Source: an uncultured Alistipes sp. (GTDB lineage Bacteria > Bacteroidota > Bacteroidia > Bacteroidales > Rikenellaceae). From it: a stretch of DNA of 18,533 nucleotides. Positions 7,130-14,088 of the stretch are shown here, one piece after another. The translations under genes and the position numbers were made by a program. The stretch is taken from NCBI GenBank assembly GCA_905213895.1, contig CAJMKE010000024.1, positions 1 to 18,533 of the forward strand. The letters are read 5' to 3'. How positions within the stretch are numbered: position 1 is the stretch's first letter; each line of letters begins with the position of its first letter. Under the pieces are notes generated by a model. The model had not been told where the DNA came from. It searched no databases and saw nothing but the letters and a program-made list of their open reading frames with translations.

Positions 7130-7262
7130 CGCGGTATTGCTTCGGAAAAAGTGCGTACAATCGGTGCGATTCGGCGAGTTTTCCGAGCGGTATTTTGAAA
7201 AGAAAGTTTATTGGAAAAGAAATAATTTACAATCAATAAAGTTTAACTAAAAATTGAAAATT

Positions 7263-7499
7263 ATGTCAGAAATTCAGGAAAAGGTCGTTAAGATCATTGT
7301 CGACAAATTGGGAGTTAAGGAGTCGGAAGTAGTTCCGGAAGCAAGTTTCACCGGCGCACTCGGTGCCGACTCGCTGGATACCGTAGAGTTGATTATGGAA
7401 CTCGAAAAGGCTTTCGATATTACTATCCCTGATGAGGATGCAGAGAAGATTGCAACTGTCGGCGACGCCATCAACTATATCGAGGAGCATAAGAAATAA
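7263..7499 (+). CDS. acpP: Acyl carrier protein
   Basis: This 78-residue acidic protein carries growing acyl chains on a 4'-phosphopantetheine arm in fatty acid synthesis. The attachment site is Ser37 in GADSLDTVEL, followed by the conserved helix-2 and helix-3 sequence MELEKAFDITIPDEDAE. The ATG at 7263 (MSEIQEKV) is chosen over a slightly earlier in-frame TTG because the family begins here. The upstream sequence is A-rich without a Shine-Dalgarno motif. It is the first gene of acpP-fabF-rnc, an order commonly seen in Bacteroidetes and many other bacteria. A 62-bp spacer separates it from fabF. Confidence 0.98.
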   Translation: MSEIQEKVVKIIVDKLGVKESEVVPEASFTGALGADSLDTVELIMELEKAFDITIPDEDAEKIATVGDAINYIEEHKK

Positions 7500-7561
7500 T
7501 CATTTGTAAAACATCTGCATTTCGACAAACTTTACATTTATATTTTTCGCAATACGACATC

Positions 7562-8812
7562 ATGAAACAGCAAAGAAGAGTAGTAGTTACTGGTATAGGA
7601 ACGATAAATCCGTTGGGAAACGATATCAACGAATATTTCGGGAATCTCGAAAACGGAGTAAGCGGAGCGGCACCGATAACGCATTTCGATGCAACCAATT
7701 TCAAGTCGCGTATTGCTTGTGAAGTAAAGAACTACGACTGGACCAAATATTTCGACCGCAAGGAGGTTCGCAAGTACGATTTGTATGCGCAGTACGCTCT
7801 CGTGGCTACTGCCGAGGCTGTCGCTGACGCCAAAATCGATTTGGAAACCGAGAATCTCGAACGCGTCGGCGTAGTGTGGGGCTCCGGCGTAGGCGGAATG
7901 GAAACGTTTTATGAAGAGGTAATGGGTTGGGCTGCCGGTAACGGAATACCGCGGTTCAGCCCATTCTTTGTACCGAAGATGATTTCGGACCTCGCCGCGG
8001 GACACATCTCAATCAAATACGGATTCATGGGTCCGAATTACAGCGTGGTTTCGGCATGCGCTTCGTCCAACAACGCGATGATTGACGCGCTCAATCTCGT
8101 GCGCTGGGGCAAGGCTGACATGATTGTAACCGGAGGTTCGGAGGCACCGGTAATCATACCGGCAGTCGGCGGATTCTGCTCGATGCAGGCTCTTTCGACG
8201 CGCAATGACGACCCGCAGCACGCATCGCGTCCTTTCGACAAGGACCGCGACGGCTTTGTAATCGCCGAGGGTGCGGGTGCGCTCATTTTCGAGGAGTACG
8301 AACACGCAGTGGCTCGCGGAGCCAAGATTTACTGCGAGGTTGCCGGCGGCGGCATGTCTGCCGACGCGCACCACATGACTGCGCCGCATCCGGAAGGAAA
8401 GGGCGCGATAATATCGATGCGTACCGCATTGGAGGATGCGGAGGTCGCAATCGACGAGGTCGACTACCTCAATACCCACGGAACGTCCACGCCGCTCGGC
8501 GACATCGCCGAACTGACGGCTATCAAGGAGTTGTTCGGCGAAAATGCCTACAAGATGAACATCTCGTCCACCAAATCCATGACGGGACACCTGCTCGGTG
8601 CGACCGCAGCGGTGGAGGCTCTTGCCTGCGTATTCGCCATCACGAAGGGTATCGTTCCTCCGACAATCAATGTCGAGAATCTCGACCCTGCTATCGACGA
8701 CAAGTTGAACCTTACTCTGGGCAAGGCGCAGAAACGCGACGTGAAAGTTGCCATGAGCAACACGTTCGGTTTCGGCGGACACAACTCGACTGTCGTTTTC
8801 CGCAAGTTGTAA
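7562..8812 (+). CDS. fabF: Beta-ketoacyl-[acyl-carrier-protein] synthase II
   Basis: FabF condenses malonyl-ACP with an acyl-ACP to lengthen fatty acids in the cytoplasm. The 416-residue protein has the thiolase fold and all catalytic residues: Cys166 (VSACASSNN), His306 (NTHGTSTPLGD), Lys338 (STKSMTGH) and His343. They are offset by three from E. coli FabF (163, 303, 335, 340). The glycine-rich C-terminal motif NTFGFGGHN (400-408) is present. The start MKQQRRVVVTGIGTINPLG is standard. It lies directly after its substrate carrier acpP and 16 bp before rnc, so the three genes are probably cotranscribed. Confidence 0.98.
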   Translation: MKQQRRVVVTGIGTINPLGNDINEYFGNLENGVSGAAPITHFDATNFKSRIACEVKNYDWTKYFDRKEVRKYDLYAQYALVATAEAVADAKIDLETENLERVGVVWGSGVGGMETFYEEVMGWAAGNGIPRFSPFFVPKMISDLAAGHISIKYGFMGPNYSVVSACASSNNAMIDALNLVRWGKADMIVTGGSEAPVIIPAVGGFCSMQALSTRNDDPQHASRPFDKDRDGFVIAEGAGALIFEEYEHAVARGAKIYCEVAGGGMSADAHHMTAPHPEGKGAIISMRTALEDAEVAIDEVDYLNTHGTSTPLGDIAELTAIKELFGENAYKMNISSTKSMTGHLLGATAAVEALACVFAITKGIVPPTINVENLDPAIDDKLNLTLGKAQKRDVKVAMSNTFGFGGHNSTVVFRKL

Positions 8813-8828
8813 TTAACCGTCTGCGCCC

Positions 8829-9596
8829 GTGTTCGGTTTCGTGATTCGTCCGATAAAACGGAATTTCGGACGCGACAGAGGATATTACCGTATGATTGAC
8901 GATATGTTCGGCTTCCTGCCGAACAACGTCGAATTGTACAAACTTGCGTTGATACACCGCTCCGCTTCGGTCGTCGCGGACGGTCGCAGCATCAATAACG
9001 AGCGTCTGGAATTTTTGGGCGACGCCGTTATCGAGAGCGTTACGTCGGACTATCTGTTCATCGAGTTTCCCGATTACAACGAAGGACAACTTACGCAACT
9101 GCGTTCCAAACTCGTTTCGCGACAGTCGCTCAACGCCATTGCACGCGAAATAGGGCTGGACGAGTGCGTTATCTGCAACGGTTCTGCAAGTGCGTCGCAA
9201 AAGCATATCTTCGGCGATGCGTTCGAGGCGATGATGGGCGCAATCTATCTCGACCAGGGCTACGATTTCGTCAATCGCCTGCTTATCAATTCTATCTATC
9301 CCAACCACATGTCGCTCGACGAGGTGGACGAGTCGGAGACCGACTTCAAGAGCCGCCTGATAGAGTGGGGACAGAAACATCATCACACCATAGTTTTCCG
9401 CACGAAGGGCAACGGCAGCCAGTCCGGAGCGCAGCATTTCCGCTCGGTGGTCATCATCGACGGCATCGAGGTCGGACACGGACTGGGCGAATCCAAGAAG
9501 GAGGCGGAACAGTGCGCCGCAAGGTCGGTGTCGCACGAAGTCAGCGACGAGGAGTGCGCACGGCTGCTCGACAAACTCGACCGTTTGGGCAAATAG
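8829..9596 (+). CDS. rnc: Ribonuclease III
   Basis: RNase III cuts double-stranded RNA, including the stems around 16S and 23S rRNA precursors. The 255-residue protein has the signature NNERLEFLGDAV (56-67) with E61 and D65, and a second acidic pair D130/E133 in FGDAFEAMMGAIYLDQG. A double-stranded-RNA-binding domain follows (about 170-238, ending in GLGESKKEAEQCAA). The GTG at 8829 is chosen because Bacteroidetes homologues, as I recall them, share the basic N-terminal extension seen here (IRPIKRNFGRDRGYY). The alternative ATG at 8892 would remove it. It is 16 bp after fabF and 10 bp before the radC-family gene. Confidence 0.95.
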   Translation: MFGFVIRPIKRNFGRDRGYYRMIDDMFGFLPNNVELYKLALIHRSASVVADGRSINNERLEFLGDAVIESVTSDYLFIEFPDYNEGQLTQLRSKLVSRQSLNAIAREIGLDECVICNGSASASQKHIFGDAFEAMMGAIYLDQGYDFVNRLLINSIYPNHMSLDEVDESETDFKSRLIEWGQKHHHTIVFRTKGNGSQSGAQHFRSVVIIDGIEVGHGLGESKKEAEQCAARSVSHEVSDEECARLLDKLDRLGK

Positions 9597-9606
9597 GTCG
9601 GGAGTC

Positions 9607-10236
9607 ATGAAATCCATTCGCGATAAGATTGCATTGCGCGGTGTCGGGGAGTTGTCCGATGCCGAACTGCTCGCCGTCGTTATCGAGGATGAGACGCTCG
9701 CCGGAAAGATTATCTCCGAATGCGGCTCGCTGTCAGGTATCGTCCGTATGGAGTTGCCGCGACTGCGCATGATTGAGGGGCTGGGGCTGCGCAGGGCAGA
9801 AAAAATCGCCGCATCCGCCGAACTGGGACGCCGTCTGGCTGCCGCCGAGGCGCAGAATGTCGATTCGATTGCGACGAGCGACGACATAGTCCGCATTTTC
9901 CGACCGATAGTGGAGGGACTGTCCCACGAGGAGTGCTGGGTACTCTTTCTCACCAATTCCAACCGTATTATCGAACGCCAGCGGATAAGTCAGGGTGGCG
10001 TGCAGGCGACGATAGTCGATAACAGACTGATTGTCAAACGCGCGCTCGAACTGCTTTCGACGCAAATCGTTCTCGTGCATAATCATCCGTCGGGCGCGGC
10101 TGAACCGAGCGACGCCGACATCGCACTGACACGCAAGGTTCGCGAGGCGGCGGCTCTGTTCGATATCCGACTGCTCGACCATATCATCATCGCCGGCTCG
10201 GGCAGTTACAGTTTCCGCAGCGGCGGACTTTTGTAG
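9607..10236 (+). CDS. radC: RadC family JAB/MPN-domain protein
   Basis: The 209-residue protein has a helix-hairpin-helix region (about 48-76, PRLRMIEGLGLRRAEKIAA) and a C-terminal JAB/MPN domain. The metal-binding motif HNHPSG (158-163) is followed by S168 and D171, giving the full HxHx7SxxD pattern. E108 or E109 could be the upstream acid. Metalloprotease or nuclease-like chemistry is predicted, but the role of RadC proteins is unresolved and the old DNA-repair label is doubtful. It is slightly shorter than usual: the segment after ELSDAELLA is reduced (VVIEDETLAGKI), lacking the usual RTGT-type motif. The ATG is preceded by GGGAG. It starts 10 bp after rnc, so cotranscription is likely. 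Confidence 0.93.
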   Translation: MKSIRDKIALRGVGELSDAELLAVVIEDETLAGKIISECGSLSGIVRMELPRLRMIEGLGLRRAEKIAASAELGRRLAAAEAQNVDSIATSDDIVRIFRPIVEGLSHEECWVLFLTNSNRIIERQRISQGGVQATIVDNRLIVKRALELLSTQIVLVHNHPSGAAEPSDADIALTRKVREAAALFDIRLLDHIIIAGSGSYSFRSGGLL

Positions 10237-10289
10237 CGTCCGCGCACTCTGCGTAGACAGCATCCAATCTATTGTCGGATAATCATATC

Positions 10290-10321
10290 GTTGCACAAAC
10301 GAAAAATTATGCCTATATTTG
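10290..10321 (+). promoter_or_regulatory. Promoter of the DUF805-like gene
   Basis: GTTG (10290-10293), a 20-bp spacer and TATATTTG (10314-10321) form a near-consensus Bacteroidetes promoter. The start near 10327 leaves about 30 nt to the ATG at 10357. The preceding spacer after radC (10237-10289) contains no convincing terminator. Confidence 0.65.
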
Positions 10322-10356
10322 CTTGGAATCAATCCGAATCTTAAAACTTTTCTGCT

Positions 10357-11766
10357 ATGGCGGTACGGACGATAGACAAATTTCAGGTTATGGCGCAGTG
10401 CGTCCATATAATTCGGCGGCAGTTGCGCAATACGCGCAATCCGAAATTGCGGGCGGCACTCGAAGATGCGGCGGAGCATTTCGGCGCAATCGGCAGGGTG
10501 GAGGAGTACCGCATGATTGTCTATGCCGACTGTATCTACCTCGTGCATGACGATTTCAAGAACGAACCGAATCTGAAACTGTCGAAAGACGGCAAACTCT
10601 ATATTGGCAAACTCGATATGTGTCTGATATTCAACGACCGCAAGTGTATCCGCATTCACGGCGACGGAACTGCCGACTGCGGATGGTCGATGCACGGTTT
10701 CATGACGGGCGAGTGCATCACCGAGCGTGTCGAATACGAAAACGGCAATGAGAAACGCTTCTGCTACGACGAACAGCCGCTGCCGCCATATCTGCGGGAC
10801 GGAGCGAGAGTGAACAACGACAATTCGCTCGGATTCTTCGGTCGGGTCAGACATAACCGCACGATTGGACGCAAGGATTTTCTGTTGGGACTGCTGTCGC
10901 TGCTTGCGGTTTATTATGTAGCGCTGATATTTGCTGCGTTGGCGGGCGGTATCGGTGCGGTTATGACTGCAATCGTCGGTGTGCTTGTTTTCGTGTTGCT
11001 CGTAATGCTCGTCGCGAAGCGTATCGGCGACATCGGATATTTCGGCGGTACGCGTGTCGCGCTGGTTCTGCTGACATTGTTTCTCCCGATAATGTTCATC
11101 GTCCTGCTGTTCGTGCCGACGAAGGTGTTGAGCGACGCAGAGTATGAAGCCGACAAGGCTCGCTGGCAAAAGAGGGTGGACGAAGGCGAACGCGCGCTGG
11201 CTCGCCGCTGCGATACTGCCGATGCCGACATCGACTGGTTCCGCATTACTCCGGAGGTAAAGTCTCTCGCCGACAGACTGACCGGTCGGACGTCGGGAAC
11301 GCTGTCTCCGTCGTATCCCGACCGCTGTCCGGACGACGACAGAGCCACCGAGGAGGAGATGCGCCGCCGCGAAGAGGATGAGCAGGCGGAACGCGAACGC
11401 ATGGAGCATCGTCGCCGCGAGGAGGAAGAACGGATGCGCCGCGAAGATGAAGAACGCGACCGCGAGCAGCGTCGGGATGCAATCCGTTGCGAGATAGACA
11501 GCCTGCGCAGCGAATTGTCGCGCGAGGAGTCGAAGTTGAGCCGCGCCCGAAGCGAATACGACAGGGCGAAGCAGCAGGCGGATACATATCTTTCGTATGC
11601 ACGCAGTACCGACAGCGAGTCGATTCGCCGTGATTACGAGCAGAGTGCGGAGGGATATTTGTCGGATGCGCGGTCTGCCGAACGCGACATGTCGGACGCC
11701 GAACGCAATATCGACGATTTGCGCAACCGGATAAATTATCTGGAAAGCGATATGCGTAGCGTGTAG
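10357..11766 (+). CDS. Membrane protein with DUF805-like core and long charged coiled coil
   Basis: No characterised family covers the whole 469-residue protein. Three parts are visible. Residues 1-155 form a soluble domain with no motif I recognise. Residues 160-256 hold three membrane segments (about 175-196, 200-220, 232-254) with RTIGRKDF before the first and AKRIGDIGYFGG between the last two, a pattern resembling DUF805 membrane proteins. Residues 331-376 are an almost uninterrupted run of E, R, D and M, likely a single stable charged helix, and 377-465 continue as a coiled coil with heptad-like spacing. There is no signal peptide. The gene has its own promoter and ends at a strong terminator, so it is a single unit. 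The function is unknown; a membrane-anchored scaffold is one possibility. Confidence 0.85.
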   Translation: MAVRTIDKFQVMAQCVHIIRRQLRNTRNPKLRAALEDAAEHFGAIGRVEEYRMIVYADCIYLVHDDFKNEPNLKLSKDGKLYIGKLDMCLIFNDRKCIRIHGDGTADCGWSMHGFMTGECITERVEYENGNEKRFCYDEQPLPPYLRDGARVNNDNSLGFFGRVRHNRTIGRKDFLLGLLSLLAVYYVALIFAALAGGIGAVMTAIVGVLVFVLLVMLVAKRIGDIGYFGGTRVALVLLTLFLPIMFIVLLFVPTKVLSDAEYEADKARWQKRVDEGERALARRCDTADADIDWFRITPEVKSLADRLTGRTSGTLSPSYPDRCPDDDRATEEEMRRREEDEQAERERMEHRRREEEERMRREDEERDREQRRDAIRCEIDSLRSELSREESKLSRARSEYDRAKQQADTYLSYARSTDSESIRRDYEQSAEGYLSDARSAERDMSDAERNIDDLRNRINYLESDMRSV

Positions 11767-11784
11767 CGGCGGATAATGTAATGC

Positions 11785-11822
11785 GAAAACGGGTAATGAA
11801 CATTGTGTCATTACCCGTTTTC
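11785..11822. terminator. Bidirectional intrinsic terminator
   Basis: A perfect 15-bp inverted repeat, GAAAACGGGTAATGA (11785-11799) and its complement (11808-11822), encloses an 8-nt loop. The GAAAAC/GTTTTC ends provide U-rich tails both ways. It lies between the convergent stops at 11766 and 11838 and serves both transcripts. Confidence 0.9.
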
Positions 11823-11837
11823 TGTCGCTTATGGCAG

Positions 11838-12146
11838 TTATAGTTTCGTCCGGTCGTCGGTTGCGACGTTCAGATAGTCGCGGATTGCGGCGACGTATTC
11901 GTCGAACGCCGCGATTCCCTGCTGGGTGATGCGGCATATCGTGCGCGGCATTTTGCCTTTGAATGTCTTCTCGACTTCGATGTATCCCGCCTTCTGCAAC
12001 TTGTCTATCTGTACGCTCAAATTACCCGCCGTCGCTCCCGTCTGCTCGCGCAGGTAGACGAAGTCGGCACTCTCGACACCGATGAGTATCGACATCACGG
12101 CAAGCCGCAATTCGGAGTGCAACAGTGGGTCTAACGCTTTGAACAT
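11838..12146 (-). CDS. Winged-helix transcriptional regulator
   Basis: The 102-residue protein is a single winged-helix domain of the small MarR/ArsR-like type (HTH_34-like). It begins with LDPLLHSELRLAVMSIL, followed by a recognition helix region TGATAGNLSVQIDKLQKAGYIEVEK and a basic wing FKGKMPRTICRIT. There is no ligand-binding domain beyond the fold, so it probably acts as a dimer sensing a small signal or a partner. It overlaps the 3' end of the upstream membrane protein gene by 16 bp, which points to translational coupling. Regulators placed at the end of such membrane-gene units usually control their own operon; that is inference here. Confidence 0.9.
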   Translation of the reverse strand: MFKALDPLLHSELRLAVMSILIGVESADFVYLREQTGATAGNLSVQIDKLQKAGYIEVEKTFKGKMPRTICRITQQGIAAFDEYVAAIRDYLNVATDDRTKL

Positions 12147-12781
12147 CTTTTGCTTTTTCTGTTTTTATAGTTCAGGATATGCCCCGGAATGACGAGCATT
12201 GCGAAGAATATCGCCGCAAAGATAAGAATATCCGTCGAAATATATGCAGCCACCCCCTCTCTGCCGACCTCCTCGACTGTCGGCTGGAATTGGCGCATTA
12301 TCGGGAAGACGAACGAAATCAGTATGGCTGCAACTCCTCCCAGTGCGGTTGCGAAATTACGTATGATTATTCCCGTTATGGCGACGCCGGTCCCTACCAG
12401 CATGACTACCGAGAACAGCAGCATCGTGTGCGAACCGTATATTATGTTGCCGCATACCGCTGCCAGAATGGAACCTCCGAATACCGTCCACACGGCGTCT
12501 ATGCTGCGGTCGATGTACGATTTGGGTGTATGCTCCTTTTTACGGCAGAACAACCACATCAGGGTATGCCCGATTATCGGAATAAGCCACCATGCCAGAA
12601 CCCAGTAGCGGTTCCATGCGAATGTTATTGCAGCATATTCGAGCATCGAGATGGCAATCGACGTATAGCCCCAGATAAGGAACGGGCGTCCCGAATTTTC
12701 TGCCAGCCGTTCGCGGGTGTCGTTTATCATCGACGTTATGAGAGCGAGGCTCTCCTGTTCGTTGAGTTTTTTCTCCTCCAT
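12131..12781 (-). CDS. Six-transmembrane protein of unknown function
   Basis: The 216-residue product has a soluble N-terminal segment (residues 1-32, SLALITSMINDTRERL) and six likely membrane helices at about 34-55, 60-78, 97-115, 119-139, 145-162 and 181-203, ending in a basic tail. No catalytic motif is visible. It lies 21 bp after the 2TM gene and overlaps the regulator gene by 16 bp, so the three form one unit. Its function is not known to me; a membrane sensor or partner whose expression is set by the downstream winged-helix protein is plausible. Confidence 0.85.
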   Translation of the reverse strand: MEEKKLNEQESLALITSMINDTRERLAENSGRPFLIWGYTSIAISMLEYAAITFAWNRYWVLAWWLIPIIGHTLMWLFCRKKEHTPKSYIDRSIDAVWTVFGGSILAAVCGNIIYGSHTMLLFSVVMLVGTGVAITGIIIRNFATALGGVAAILISFVFPIMRQFQPTVEEVGREGVAAYISTDILIFAAIFFAMLVIPGHILNYKNRKSKRCSKR

Positions 12782-12802
12782 GATTTTTGTGTTTTAATCG
12801 GT

Positions 12803-13012
12803 TCAACAATCGAGCAGATAGTAGGTCCATTGCAGCGCGACGCTGATTCCCCATGCGCCGATAACCCACAGCACCCAAGGGTATGGGGACGTGAAGTGGT
12901 TCACGACCGACAAATATCCGCAGATTATCGCAAAAGTTACGCTTCGGCGAATCAACTCCCGAAGACGGGTCTTGCGCTCTTCGGCTTTCTGTACATTGGC
13001 ATCAGTTTCCAT
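12803..13012 (-). CDS. Small 2TM-domain membrane protein
   Basis: The 69-residue protein has a charged N-terminus (ETDANVQKAEERKTRLREL) and two hydrophobic segments (about 26-40 and 46-65) separated by a short loop with NHFTSPYP. The layout resembles the 2TM domain proteins common in Bacteroidetes, where they occur alone or fused to regulators. It is the first gene of the three-gene unit, behind the promoter at 13065-13096. The role is unknown. The assignment to the 2TM family is by general pattern, not by a search. Confidence 0.75.
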   Translation of the reverse strand: METDANVQKAEERKTRLRELIRRSVTFAIICGYLSVVNHFTSPYPWVLWVIGAWGISVALQWTYYLLDC

Positions 13013-13064
13013 GACTTTATGTTTATATGTTAGGTGATATTCGGTTTCGTGTCCGATTACGGTG

Positions 13065-13096
13065 TAAATATAAAGTAATTTATAATATAAACCAAA
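13065..13096 (-). promoter_or_regulatory. Promoter of the 2TM/regulator unit
   Basis: On the minus strand TTTG (13093-13096), a 20-bp spacer and TATATTTA (13065-13072) match the consensus except for the final base. The start near 13061 gives a leader of about 50 nt to the ATG at 13012. Confidence 0.6.
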
Positions 13097-13137
13097 TAAA
13101 ACGGAGATTTTTTTGCAAGGGGGGATATTTTTTAGGG

Positions 13138-13174
13138 TCTTTAAGGACTTTAACGACCTTAATGTCCTTAAAGC
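13138..13174. repeat. Palindromic 9-bp-phased TTAA element, copy C
   Basis: A 37-bp palindrome centred on A13156 with 15 of 18 positions paired. Its outer arms CTTTAAGGAC (13139-13148) and GTCCTTAAAG (13164-13173) are perfect complements. TTAA lies at 13141, 13150, 13159 and 13168, with degenerate units at 13132 (TTAG) and 13177 (TTGT). Unlike the other copies it lies between two divergent promoters rather than behind a stop codon. Confidence 0.85.
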
Positions 13175-13232
13175 CGTTGTGGCGGTCGGCGGTAAAACGC
13201 CGCCGTTATTTTCGTAAATCGAAATGTTTTGC

Positions 13233-13240
13233 TAAATTTG
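13233..13240 (+). promoter_or_regulatory. -7 promoter element of the metallo-hydrolase gene
   Basis: TAAATTTG fits TAnnTTTG. A TTTTC at 13209-13213 lies at about the right distance for a weak -33 box. The start near 13246 leaves about 20 nt to the ATG at 13266. Confidence 0.55.
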
Positions 13241-13265
13241 TTGCAAAGGCAGAAATATTGAATAT

Positions 13266-14024
13266 ATGTCGAACAAAACCGCAATAAAAACTTTTATCGC
13301 CATGTCGCTTCTATCGTTTCTGGGTTGCGCGCCGAAGACCGCACCCGCATATCCGCAGGATGTAATTACGGCAGCCGACGGTTCGCCGATAACCTTAACC
13401 TTCTTTCAGCATGCGTCGCTCGCCGTCGATTGGCTCGGTCGCCGCATATACATAGACCCTGTGGGGGAGAGTGTCGATTGGGCGAAACTGCCCAAAGCGG
13501 ATGTAATTATGATTACCCATTCGCACTACGACCACTTCGATTTGCCGACGGTCGAGACGCTGCGCGGCAAAGATTGCGCGATAATCTGCGACAAGACGAC
13601 TGCCGAGGCTTTCGAACACGACTGCACAACGATGCTGCCGGGGGATACCGCCGTTCCGTTCGAGGGGCTGTCGGTAAAGGCGGTGCGCGCCTATAATATC
13701 ACCGATGGGCATACGCAGTTCCACCCGAAGGAGCGCGAGGATTGCGGCTATGTACTGACGATGGGCGGAACGATGCTTTACGTTTCGGGCGACACCGAGG
13801 ATAACGACGACGTAATGTCGCTGCGCGGAATCGACATCGCTTTTCTGCCCGTGAACCAGCCTTACACAATGACGGTCGGGCAGGCGGTGCGCGCTGTCAA
13901 GGCTATTCGTCCGAAGATATTCTATCCGTACCACTACGGGCAGGTCGAGGAGAAGACCGATATCGACCGTCTGGTGCGCGAACTCGACGGCGTGTGCGAA
14001 GTCCGTGTGCGACCGATGGAGTAG
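13266..14024 (+). CDS. Lipoprotein with metallo-beta-lactamase fold (UlaG-like hydrolase)
   Basis: The 252-residue protein has a lipoprotein signal ending FLGC (Cys21), so it is probably anchored in the envelope. The mature part is a metallo-beta-lactamase fold of the UlaG/UPF0173 type. It shows FFQHAS (46-51), then the metal motif THSHYDH with H85, H87, D89 and H90. Further ligands are the GDT motif with D176 and the C-terminal YPYHYG with H223. Members hydrolyse phosphodiesters, lactones or other esters, and the substrate cannot be read from the sequence. Export as a lipoprotein is unusual for this otherwise mostly cytoplasmic group. The gene is a single unit with its own -7 box, divergent from the 2TM unit, and element D follows the stop. 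Confidence 0.92.
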   Translation: MSNKTAIKTFIAMSLLSFLGCAPKTAPAYPQDVITAADGSPITLTFFQHASLAVDWLGRRIYIDPVGESVDWAKLPKADVIMITHSHYDHFDLPTVETLRGKDCAIICDKTTAEAFEHDCTTMLPGDTAVPFEGLSVKAVRAYNITDGHTQFHPKEREDCGYVLTMGGTMLYVSGDTEDNDDVMSLRGIDIAFLPVNQPYTMTVGQAVRAVKAIRPKIFYPYHYGQVEEKTDIDRLVRELDGVCEVRVRPME

Positions 14025-14039
14025 CGATGCAGGGAGGAA

Positions 14040-14076
14040 ACTTTAAGGATTTTAAAGTCTTTAAGGTCCTTAAAGT
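14040..14076. repeat. Palindromic 9-bp-phased TTAA element, copy D
   Basis: The best-preserved copy: a 37-bp palindrome centred on T14058 in which all 18 positions can pair as RNA (16 Watson-Crick, 2 G-U). The arms are ACTTTAAGGA (14040-14049) and TCCTTAAAGT (14067-14076). TTAA lies at 14043, 14052, 14061 and 14070. It fills most of the 64-bp gap between two convergent genes, and no other terminator is present there. Confidence 0.88.
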
Positions 14077-14088
14077 CCCTAAAACAGT

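Noticed and set aside
9733..11937. 734-codon minus-strand open frame opposite radC and the DUF805-like gene.
   Set aside because: Its composition is that of a frame shadow, it runs through a strong bidirectional terminator, and the genes on the opposite strand have convincing domains.
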